From the NCBI GenBank assembly GCA_000433095.1, contig HF991482.1:1-7054 (forward strand): a stretch of DNA of 7,054 nucleotides, given 5' to 3'. Source of the stretch: Clostridium sp. CAG:967. Lineage in GTDB: Bacteria; Cyanobacteriota; Vampirovibrionia; Gastranaerophilales; Gastranaerophilaceae. The notes below the pieces were generated by a model. The model saw nothing but the letters and a program-made list of their open reading frames with translations, searched no databases and was not told where the DNA came from. The position numbers and the translations under genes were made by a program. Positions 1 to 5,553 of this stretch are shown here, in pieces (positions within the stretch are counted from its first letter, which is position 1; each line of letters opens with the position of its first letter).

Positions 1-1800
1 GAGGGGTTTTCTTTTTATCTTTTTTAAATGTGTAGTTAAACACCTTTAACTCTCGGATTTTTTCAAGTCCCGAACGGTTTTCACTGCCCACGTATTTCAA
101 GCGGCGGTCGGATAAGTTATCTACATAACCGTTTACACCTTTAAATGCACCATATCTGTTAAAATAATTTTCAACAGAATTACTGTCGCCTCTAAAAGAG
201 TTGTGAGCATCTCTAATATTTCCCGAACCATCATCGCTTCCGAATAAGGCTACAAGTTGAGAACCTGTAGGTTCGTGAGCATTTGAACCAAGCTTTGGTA
301 TAGAAGCCATTATAGGACCTTTGACAATTAATGAACCGTTAACAACAACAGCTGTTTCTGATAAATACCTCGGACCTTTAGATATATAATGATTAGCTGT
401 ACCATTATGAACTTCTAATACGGCAGCACCGTCATTAAATTTTGATTTACTTCCGATAAATATACGTTCGGTGCTATCTGTTGCCCAACCGGAACTGCTC
501 GAAGGACCGGAATTAGCACCGATACAGATTTTGTTGCTGCCTGTTACGCCTGCACAAGCACTTGTACCGAGAGCAACATTGTTATCGCCTTTAGCCTGAG
601 CTGTAGAACCGATAGCGATTGAATGTGTGCCTTGAGCAGTAGTATTATAACCTAAAGCCAGGGAGCTACTACCTGTTGCATAAGCATGTGCGCCAAATGC
701 CTGGCTGTAATCTGAGGTCGCCAGTGAATAATAGCCATAAGCAGAGGAAAAATTTGTACTTTTGGAATTATTACCTGCTGAAACACTATAGTTGCCTGAT
801 GCAGAAGAGTTTGCCCCCAAAGCGATACTATAACTGCCGGAAGCAGAAGATTCACTCCCGATTGCAACTGATTTTTCTGCACCGGCATCCGATTTATAAC
901 CGTATGCAGAACTCCATGTTCCATTTGCACTAGAGCTGTTGCCGACTGCCGTAGAAGAACTTCCTGAGGCTTCTACCAGTAGACCTAAAGCAATGCTTTC
1001 GCTGCCTGATGCTGTTGAAGCATCGCCAATAGCTATAGAATGCTGACCTGTTGCACTTGTAGCTATATAATCACCTTTGCTGCCTATTGCTATACTGCTT
1101 TCCCCGCTTGCCGTTACACCCCTTGCACCTATGGCTATCGCATCTGTGTTAGCGGCATTTGAGCTTACGCCTATTGCTATTGAATAATCTTCATCTGATA
1201 CAGCTTTATCACCTATTGCAATACTGCTTAAGCAATTTGCAGATGAGTTTGAACCTATTGCAACTGAATAATCGTCTTTTGACGAAGCATCCAAACCTAT
1301 CGCTACCGAACGATAAACGGAATTTGTTATTCCGCTTCCTATACTTAGAGAATTAGAGCCTGATGAAGTTCCGTTCTTTAAAGAGCCCAATAAAATACTA
1401 TTGTTATTTACTCTTAGTAAACCCTGATTTGTGCCGTTATTTTTGAAAGAGATTTGACTGGGGCGGGCTGATGAGGAATTGATGATTAACTTGGCTGTCT
1501 CATCAGTGGTTTCAAATTCACGCTGACCGATCATTGCTGTTTGGCTCTCACCCAAGCCGTAGTAGGCATCGGACAAATTGCCCTCTGAATATTTCCAAGG
1601 GGATGACTGATCGGTCTTGTTTCTTGTTGTCATTACAGGTGCCATGGCTGCCAATACGATACTCAATATCAGCATTACAACCATCATCTCCGCTAACGTA
1701 AAACCGATTGATTTCTGTTTTAAAAATGGCTCAAGGAGTGCTTTTAGAGTGCCCCCCCCCCGAAATTATAAGCAGCTAAATCTTTTTTACTTCTTGACAT
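1..1800 (-). CDS. Prepilin-like, YadA-head-repeat, S74-chaperone surface protein; partial, frame broken at a G10 tract (probably phase-variable, OFF)
   Basis: Predicted surface-exposed trimeric fibre or adhesin. The start at 1800 has a good ribosome site (AGGAG, 7-base gap). It reads MSRSKKDLAAYNF and enters ten G (1752-1761); as given, translation stops after 18 codons. With 8 or 11 G the frame is open from the tract to base 1, about 580 codons with no other stop. In that frame a class III (type IV prepilin) signal appears: K-Q-K-S-I-G cut before FTLAEMMVVMLILSIVLAAM, with Gly at 1703-1705 and Glu+5 at 1688-1690. The leader would be unusually long, 32-33 residues. YadA-type head repeats (S-x-A-I-G-x-x-S-x-A) cover about 1350-500, followed by a two-Cys neck (524-556), a linker, and the beginning of a peptidase S74 domain (S-D-R-R-L-K, Ser at 110-112, Lys at 95-97). 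The C-terminus lies left of the window. It is paralogous to the gene at 5705. A sequencing error in the homopolymer, or a true pseudogene, are the alternatives. Confidence 0.85.
1752..1761 (-). repeat. Ten-base G homopolymer inside the 5' coding region (candidate phase-variation switch)
   Basis: The minus strand reads TTC, ten G, then CACTC. It is the only G/C run of this length in an AT-rich window. Thirteen codons precede it and the prepilin motif follows 15 codons later. A run of 8 or 11 G joins the start codon to the long frame. Ten G gives TAA after 18 codons, and nine G gives TGA within about ten codons of the tract. There is no ATG, GTG or TTG in the long frame between the tract and the prepilin motif, so the tract length decides expression. 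Slipped-strand mispairing at such tracts is a known switch for surface genes, for example in Campylobacter and Neisseria. Confidence 0.8.
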
Positions 1801-1807
1801 TCTTTCA

Positions 1808-1812
1808 CTCCT
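1808..1812 (-). promoter_or_regulatory. Ribosome binding site fixing the start at 1800
   Basis: AGGAG on the minus strand, 7 bases before the ATG at 1800. It supports initiation upstream of the G tract and so makes the tract part of the translated region. Confidence 0.75.
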
Positions 1813-1832
1813 GATTAATTACTTACTTTTTC

Positions 1833-1860
1833 ATTATAAAGCCTTTTTCTACTTTTTCAA
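1833..1860 (-). promoter_or_regulatory. Sigma70-type promoter of the prepilin/S74 gene
   Basis: On the minus strand, TTGAAA (1860-1855), a 16-base spacer, then a perfect TATAAT (1838-1833). This predicts a start near 1826 and a leader of about 26 bases before the ATG at 1800. The intact promoter and ribosome site argue that the gene behind the G tract is not simply decayed. Confidence 0.7.
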
Positions 1861-1941
1861 GAGATGTTTAACGTCACCTGTTTAATTCAGAATATAAATC
1901 CCTAAGAAAAAATTAATTTTTATAGCAAAATATAAAAAATT

Positions 1942-1950
1942 TGGTATAAT
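1942..1950 (+). promoter_or_regulatory. Extended -10 promoter, predicted leaderless start of the histidine kinase
   Basis: TGGTATAAT (TGN plus perfect TATAAT), followed by six bases and then the ATG at 1957. No convincing -35 lies 16-18 bases upstream, as often happens with extended -10 promoters. Transcription normally begins about 7 bases after the -10, which falls on the A of the ATG. No Shine-Dalgarno sequence is present. Confidence 0.6.
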
Positions 1951-1956
1951 TAATTT

Positions 1957-2670
1957 ATGGATAATTATGAGGATTTTATATCAACCGTCAGTCATGAGCT
2001 GAGAACTCCTTTAACTTCTATAAGAGGATTTTCTCAAACTATGCTTGCATCCTGGGATAAGCTTGATGATGAAAGCAAAAAAAAGTTTTTGAAAATAATT
2101 GAAGATCAATCTAACAGACTGATTAATCTCGTTGAAAATATGCTTTCGGTAACAAAACTTCACAGCCAGAAAGAAAATCTTATATACAAAGATGTCGCAA
2201 TAAAACCTGTACTTGAAATGATCTGCTCTATAGTTAAAAACCAGTACAAAGATAAAAAATTTGTTACGGAAATTAACGCCTGTGCATCAAATATTCTTGC
2301 TGACAAGGACAAATTCCAGCAGGTTATGACCAATTTGATTGAAAATGCAGCAAAATACGGCGATGAAAATTCCACAATTACAATTAAAACAAATAACTGC
2401 GGAGAATACGTTTCTATAAAAGTAATAAATGACGGTATAGAAATCAAAGAATGTGATTACGATAAAATATTTACAAAATTCTCAAGAATTGACAATCCGC
2501 TGACAAGAAAAGTTCAAGGCAGCGGACTTGGTTTATATATTACAAAAAATTTGGTCGAAAAAATGGGCGGAAAGATTTCCGTAATCTCAAACAATTGCAA
2601 AAATTGTTTCGAAGTGCTTATGCCTGCATCAAATATTGAACGTCAAGCGAGGGAAAAATGCAGTCAGTAA
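1957..2670 (+). CDS. Sensorless cytoplasmic histidine kinase (HisKA + HATPase_c)
   Basis: A 237-residue two-component kinase core that should autophosphorylate on histidine and pass phosphate to a receiver. The H-box is at the very N-terminus: F-I-S-T-V-S-H-E-L-R-T-P-L with His13. The dimerisation helices span about residues 5-70. The ATPase domain has an N-box (N-L-I-E-N-A-A-K-Y, 126-134), a variant G1 box (N158-D-G-I-E162 where D-x-G-x-G is usual), an F-box (I-F-T-K-F, 171-175) and an intact G2 box (G-S-G-L-G-L, 188-193). There is no membrane segment, PAS, HAMP or other sensor, although kinases usually carry one. The start is firm: an in-frame TAA sits six bases upstream of the ATG, so the sensor has not been missed by start choice. 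The start lacks a Shine-Dalgarno site and is predicted leaderless. It overlaps the next gene by 13 bases, so the two are co-transcribed and probably partners. The input signal must come from a separate protein. Confidence 0.9.
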   Translation: MDNYEDFISTVSHELRTPLTSIRGFSQTMLASWDKLDDESKKKFLKIIEDQSNRLINLVENMLSVTKLHSQKENLIYKDVAIKPVLEMICSIVKNQYKDKKFVTEINACASNILADKDKFQQVMTNLIENAAKYGDENSTITIKTNNCGEYVSIKVINDGIEIKECDYDKIFTKFSRIDNPLTRKVQGSGLGLYITKNLVEKMGGKISVISNNCKNCFEVLMPASNIERQAREKCSQ

Positions 2671-3944
2671 CTTTAATCATTGATAAACGACGTGAGCTTT
2701 CAACTAAATATAAAAAACTTCTTGAAAGCGAAAATAATGCCGTTGTAATTACAAAAAATCTTATATCAGCAATGAAATTAATTCAGGATAAAGAACCTGA
2801 TTTGATTATAATATCCGACAGTATTGACAGTGATTTGTCTGATTACTGCAAAAAAATAAGAGCATTAACATATAATATGCGTCCGATTATTGTTGCCTTA
2901 TCAAAATCAGCAGAACTTGCAGACAGACTTGCGGTTTTAGAAAACGGTGCAGACGATTTTATATCGGAACCCGTGAATTCAGAAGAATTTGTCATGCGCA
3001 TGAAAGCTCACCTCAGACGTGAACTGGAATCTAATATGGATGCAAAACGTTTTCTGCCCGGGAAAAATTACTCACTAAGGGCACTAAAACGCATAATCTC
3101 TGAAAATAAATTCTGGGCAGCTATGCTTATAAGCATAGAAAATTTCCAAAATTACCGTGAAACATACACCGAACTAGCATCTGATAAATTAATACAAACT
3201 TATTGCGCAATAATTCGTTCCGCATTATCCGAAAAAGATTATTTCGGCTCAATTTCAGATAACGAATTTTTAATAATTACCGAAGGACTTAAGGCAGAAA
3301 AAATTGCAAATTATCTTACCTTTGCATTTGATTCGGTAGCCTCTAAATTTTATTCTCAACAAGATATCAGACGAGGTTTTATGTTAATGCAGGGTGATGA
3401 GTTCGCAGGCCGTCGTTCAAATTTTGTCCACACAACAATCGGTATTATTTCAAATGAATTTATTCAATACAAAGATTCTGCGCAATTGATGAATGCTTTA
3501 ATACAAATTCATAATATGGCAGACAATTCATCCAAATCAAATTACTTAATTGAACGCCCGAGAATTACTGCTGAAAATGCGGTAAACAATAATCTGAACA
3601 ACAAAATTCTCATAATAGAAGAAGATGAAGCAATGACACTTCTTCTTACAACTATATTAAATCTTCAGGGATATGAAATTGAAGTTATAAAAGATTACAG
3701 CGAATTTAGCGGCGTAATCCCGTCAATGATAATTCTCGATGCAGGCAATCTCGAAACATTAAAAGGAATTAAAACCTGCAAAGATATCCGTAATAACACA
3801 GCCTTTGACAACACTAAAATTATTGTCACATCAATTTATCACGATAAAGAACTGATTTTAAGCACCGGTGCGGATTTGTATATTCCGAAACCTTACGAGA
3901 TTTCAAACCTGTTAAAATGGGTTGAGAAACTTATAAAAAATTAA
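2658..3944 (+). CDS. Receiver / degenerate GGDEF / receiver response-regulator protein
   Basis: A 428-residue cytoplasmic protein, likely the phosphorylation target of the overlapping kinase. The start at 2658 follows GAGGG (2649-2653). Residues 1-118 fold like a receiver but are degenerate: the acidic pocket is D9-K10, the acceptor position aligns with Ser53 (Asp54 is next to it), and the conserved Lys is Glu104. Residues about 135-300 resemble a GGDEF (diguanylate cyclase) domain, with L-I-S-I-E-N-F-Q where D-I-D-N-F-K is usual and S-D-N-E-F (200-204) where G-G-D-E-F is usual. The metal and active-site residues are lost, so it should not make cyclic di-GMP. Residues 316-428 are a complete receiver: E321/E322/D323, acceptor Asp361 (S-M-I-I-L-D), Thr391, Lys411-Pro. 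There is no DNA-binding domain, so output is probably through protein contact or nucleotide sensing. Its stop shares the TTAA at 3941-3944 with the convergent gene. Confidence 0.88.
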   Translation: MQSVTLIIDKRRELSTKYKKLLESENNAVVITKNLISAMKLIQDKEPDLIIISDSIDSDLSDYCKKIRALTYNMRPIIVALSKSAELADRLAVLENGADDFISEPVNSEEFVMRMKAHLRRELESNMDAKRFLPGKNYSLRALKRIISENKFWAAMLISIENFQNYRETYTELASDKLIQTYCAIIRSALSEKDYFGSISDNEFLIITEGLKAEKIANYLTFAFDSVASKFYSQQDIRRGFMLMQGDEFAGRRSNFVHTTIGIISNEFIQYKDSAQLMNALIQIHNMADNSSKSNYLIERPRITAENAVNNNLNNKILIIEEDEAMTLLLTTILNLQGYEIEVIKDYSEFSGVIPSMIILDAGNLETLKGIKTCKDIRNNTAFDNTKIIVTSIYHDKELILSTGADLYIPKPYEISNLLKWVEKLIKN

Positions 3945-4129
3945 CTTAACAGATTTTCCAAAATCTTTGCATTGCTTTCGGCTTTTTGAGGATTAGGTAA
4001 ATTAATTCGTTTCATATAAGTCCTCAAAGCTTCACGAATAAGCTCGCTTCTGGTTCTTTGTTCATTGTTTGCCACACCATCTATTTTATGCAAAAACTCA
4101 TCAGGCATTGTTACTAATATCTTAGCCAT
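3941..4129 (-). CDS. Ribbon-helix-helix (CopG/Arc-type) DNA-binding protein
   Basis: A 62-residue protein starting M-A-K-I-L-V-T-M-P-D-E-F. The short strand K-I-L-V-T-M-P (3-9) is the DNA-contacting ribbon. Helix 1 (about 10-20) and helix 2 (S-E-L-I-R-E-A-L-R-T-Y, about 28-38) complete an RHH fold, which binds operators as a dimer of dimers. A 77-codon version starting at 4174 is possible but unlikely: it has no ribosome site, and that ATG lies upstream of the likely -10 (4168-4163). No toxin gene is adjacent, so it is either an autonomous regulator or an orphan antitoxin. It diverges from the membrane-anchored Hsp20-like gene and might control that shared intergenic region. The family is clear; the target is unknown. 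Confidence 0.82.
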   Translation of the reverse strand: MAKILVTMPDEFLHKIDGVANNEQRTRSELIREALRTYMKRINLPNPQKAESNAKILENLLS

Positions 4130-4162
4130 ATTGATTACCCCACTAACTTCACACTTTCTGAT

Positions 4163-4191
4163 ATGATAACACATGTCACAGACTTTTTCAA
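4163..4191 (-). promoter_or_regulatory. Sigma70-type promoter of the ribbon-helix-helix gene
   Basis: On the minus strand, TTGAAA (4191-4186), a 17-base spacer, then TATCAT (4168-4163). The predicted start near 4156 gives a leader of about 27 bases to the ATG at 4129. The first ten bases, TTGAAAAAGT, are identical to those of the promoter at 1860. Confidence 0.6.
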
Positions 4192-4219
4192 TAGTATTAG
4201 GTAATTTGAGTAATGGACA

Positions 4220-4249
4220 TTTACAAAAAATTTAACAATACTGTTATCT
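4220..4249 (+). promoter_or_regulatory. Probable promoter of the Hsp20-like gene
   Basis: TTTACA (4220-4225), an 18-base spacer, then TTATCT (4244-4249). The boxes are imperfect, so this is tentative. A strong ribosome site, AAAGGAG (4261-4267), lies seven bases before the ATG at 4275. Confidence 0.45.
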
Positions 4250-4274
4250 GTTATTCAATGAAAGGAGTTTTACC

Positions 4275-4808
4275 ATGGAAGACAACAACTACAGACATGA
4301 ACAATTTGACGACTGTTTACTCTGTAATCACCCTGTTTTAAAGCACATCTTAACAGCCTTACTTGTATTTTTAGGAGCCTTTGCAGCATTTTACGTAGTG
4401 TCAGATTGGCATTTTAAAAGAATGTTAGATCCTGCATATCAAATGCGCAGAATGGATAGAGCAATGATGCGACAAGAACAGCGTTTCGATCATATGGCTA
4501 AAAAAGCATTAATGCAACAATACAGAATGGAGCAGAATGTTGCTCAATACATTCATGTTGAAAAAACAAAAGATGCTTACAAAATCATTATTGATTTAAA
4601 ACCGTTTGATAACAACGAAAAAAATGTTGAAGTAAGAACTGACGGAAACACATTAATTATTAATGCGGCAGGTGAAAGAAATACCCACCGCAAACAAGAA
4701 ATTGTCAAATTCTCACAAGCGTTTGCGTTTGGTGATGATGTTGATATGAACGAAATTACCAAAGTTCGAGAAGGCGACAGATATATCATCACAGTTCCGT
4801 TCGATTAA
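4275..4808 (+). CDS. Membrane-anchored alpha-crystallin (Hsp20-like) protein
   Basis: A 177-residue protein with three parts. Residues 1-24 are a short polar head with C14-x-x-C17 followed by N-H. Residues 25-45 (H-I-L-T-A-L-L-V-F-L-G to D-W) form one membrane helix. Residues 46-90 are a basic, Met-rich helix with eight Met between 50 and 85. Residues about 93-177 match the alpha-crystallin domain: Y-K-I-I-I-D-L-K-P-F, V-E-V-R-T-D-G-N-T-L-I-I-N, then F-S-Q-A-F-A-F and a final Y-I-I-T-V-P. Small heat-shock proteins are normally soluble holdases that bind unfolding clients without ATP. Here the chaperone would be tethered to the membrane. Dense positive charge just after the helix suggests the chaperone part faces the cytoplasm, though topology is not certain. 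It has its own ribosome site and is closed by a terminator, so it is probably monocistronic. A non-chaperone membrane role is possible. Confidence 0.78.
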   Translation: MEDNNYRHEQFDDCLLCNHPVLKHILTALLVFLGAFAAFYVVSDWHFKRMLDPAYQMRRMDRAMMRQEQRFDHMAKKALMQQYRMEQNVAQYIHVEKTKDAYKIIIDLKPFDNNEKNVEVRTDGNTLIINAAGERNTHRKQEIVKFSQAFAFGDDVDMNEITKVREGDRYIITVPFD

Positions 4809-4810
4809 TC

Positions 4811-4834
4811 TAAAAGCCGCTTAAGCGGCTTTTA
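4811..4834 (+). terminator. Perfect palindrome, terminator of the Hsp20-like gene
   Basis: A 24-base perfect inverted repeat: a ten-base stem containing AAAAGCCGC / GCGGCTTTT around a TTAA centre, two bases after the stop codon. The stem ends in T's on both strands, so it could stop transcription in either direction. It directly touches the extended -10 of the next gene. Confidence 0.8.
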
Positions 4835-4843
4835 TGTTATAAT
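4835..4843 (+). promoter_or_regulatory. Extended -10 promoter, predicted leaderless start of the receiver protein
   Basis: TGTTATAAT (TGN plus perfect TATAAT) ends exactly six bases before the ATG at 4850, the same geometry as at 1942-1957. The position expected for a -35 falls inside the palindrome (AGCCGC) and does not match. No Shine-Dalgarno sequence precedes the ATG. Confidence 0.6.
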
Positions 4844-4849
4844 AGGTTT

Positions 4850-5227
4850 ATGAAAATATTGATTACTGATGATTCAACAAAATGGCTTATGTACCATAAA
4901 AGCGCTGTTGAAGAAATTTTTAAAAATGATGTACAAATAGATATAGCGCATTCTGCACAAGAGGGAGTTGAAAAAATAACTTTATCAATCGATGCCCCTT
5001 ACGATATTATTATGACAGATATGCAAATGGAACCTGATTTTATACCTCTTTATGCAGGTGAATGGTTTATCAGGCAAATAAAGTTTTTTAACGAATACAA
5101 AAACACCAAAATTATCGCAATTTCGGCAGCAAGCAATATTCGACAAATCGCAGAGAATTATAACGTTTTATATTTACCTAAATACAAATGTAATGATATT
5201 TCCGAGTATGAAAAAGTTTTAAAATAA
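4850..5227 (+). CDS. Stand-alone receiver (CheY-like) response regulator
   Basis: A 125-residue single receiver domain with no output domain. It should switch by phosphorylation and act by binding another protein or as a relay. The key residues are present: acidic pair D7-D8 after K-I-L-I-T, acceptor Asp57 in Y-D-I-I-M-T-D, Ser92 in A-I-S-A-A-S, and Lys111 in Y-L-P-K. The loop after Asp57 (M-Q-M-E-P-D-F-I-P-L-Y-A-G-E-W) is about five residues longer than in CheY, measured to the conserved Gly. The segment before Lys111 is short. It has its own promoter and no kinase beside it. The kinase at 1957 is the nearest candidate donor, but this is inference. The start is fixed by the promoter geometry, since no upstream ribosome site exists. 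Confidence 0.88.
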   Translation: MKILITDDSTKWLMYHKSAVEEIFKNDVQIDIAHSAQEGVEKITLSIDAPYDIIMTDMQMEPDFIPLYAGEWFIRQIKFFNEYKNTKIIAISAASNIRQIAENYNVLYLPKYKCNDISEYEKVLK

Positions 5228-5230
5228 TCT

Positions 5231-5267
5231 TTGTAACAATAAATTAACAAAGCATATAAATTGTTAA
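5231..5267 (+). promoter_or_regulatory. Candidate promoter with a 7+7 inverted repeat around the -10
   Basis: TTGTAA (5231-5236), an 18-base spacer, then TATAAA (5255-5260). A perfect inverted repeat, TTAACAA (5244-5250) and TTGTTAA (5261-5267), flanks the -10 with a ten-base gap. That layout suits a dimeric repressor site. A start near 5267 would give the small protein gene at 5334 a leader of about 67 bases. The evidence is pattern only; in such AT-rich DNA part of it may be chance. Confidence 0.4.
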
Positions 5268-5333
5268 AGTTTCTCCCGTAAATAACCGATAAAAAAATTG
5301 TTGACAGGTTAGATTTAAAAGGAGATGTATATT

Positions 5334-5468
5334 ATGTATGGTTACATAGCTTGGCCCGGAGCATACAGCTTTAAAGAAGAAATTAGTCTGTTCATGGCAT
5401 ATTTTAAAGAACAGATTGAAGAAGTAATGAAAAAGATTGAAGAAACTGAAGATGCAATTGAAAAATAA
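5334..5468 (+). CDS. Hypothetical 44-residue small protein with a charged helix
   Basis: Starts MYGYIAWPGAYSF and continues as a Glu/Lys-rich amphipathic helix (K14 to K44, with I-E-E-V-M-K-K-I-E-E). A strong ribosome site, AAAAGGAG (5317-5324), lies nine bases before the ATG. A second in-frame-looking ATG at 5338 is in another frame. I do not recognise the family. The N-terminal third is aromatic (Y2, Y4, W7, Y11, F13) without being a clear membrane segment; the helix is acidic and could form a coiled coil. It sits 106 bases after the receiver gene and probably has its own promoter. The ribosome site and codon-like composition make it likely real; the function is unknown. Confidence 0.6.
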   Translation: MYGYIAWPGAYSFKEEISLFMAYFKEQIEEVMKKIEETEDAIEK

Positions 5469-5482
5469 CAATTGCTGATAAA

Positions 5483-5503
5483 AACAACTTTAGTATAGTT
5501 GTT
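5483..5503 (+). other. Small hairpin downstream of the 44-residue gene
   Basis: AACAACT (5483-5489) pairs with AGTTGTT (5497-5503) across a seven-base loop. It is AT-rich and has no T run, so it is more likely an mRNA 3'-end structure than a terminator on its own. Confidence 0.3.
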
Positions 5504-5526
5504 GATTTAGGATATGTAAGATTTAT

Positions 5527-5552
5527 AAGCCGATAAGAAATTATCGGCTTTT
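5527..5552 (+). terminator. Rho-independent terminator after the small protein gene
   Basis: AAGCCGATAA (5527-5536), a GAAA tetraloop, TTATCGGCTT (5541-5550), with a TTTT end at 5549-5552. The ten-base stem with a stable tetraloop lies about 60 bases after the stop at 5468. Confidence 0.75.
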
Positions 5553-5553
5553 C

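Noticed and set aside
652..1356. Open frames on both strands inside the left surface gene
   Set aside because: They are low-complexity shadows of the repeat-coding frame (His/Gln/Leu-rich) with no ribosome site; the long minus frame explains the DNA.
1617..1814. A 65-codon plus-strand frame across the G tract
   Set aside because: It is antisense to the prepilin-coding segment, has no ribosome site, and its sequence has no family look.
4130..4174. 15-residue N-terminal extension of the ribbon-helix-helix protein
   Set aside because: The ATG at 4174 lies upstream of the predicted -10 and lacks a ribosome site; the family normally starts right at the ribbon strand.
5301..5330. Perfect -35 (TTGACA at 5301) as promoter for the small gene
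   Set aside because: No acceptable -10 lies 16-18 bases downstream (GATGTA or ATGTAT), and a start there would cut off the ribosome site.
5244..5471. 75-codon minus-strand frame over the 44-residue gene
   Set aside because: Phe/Asn/Leu-rich shadow of the plus-strand gene, which has a clear ribosome site.
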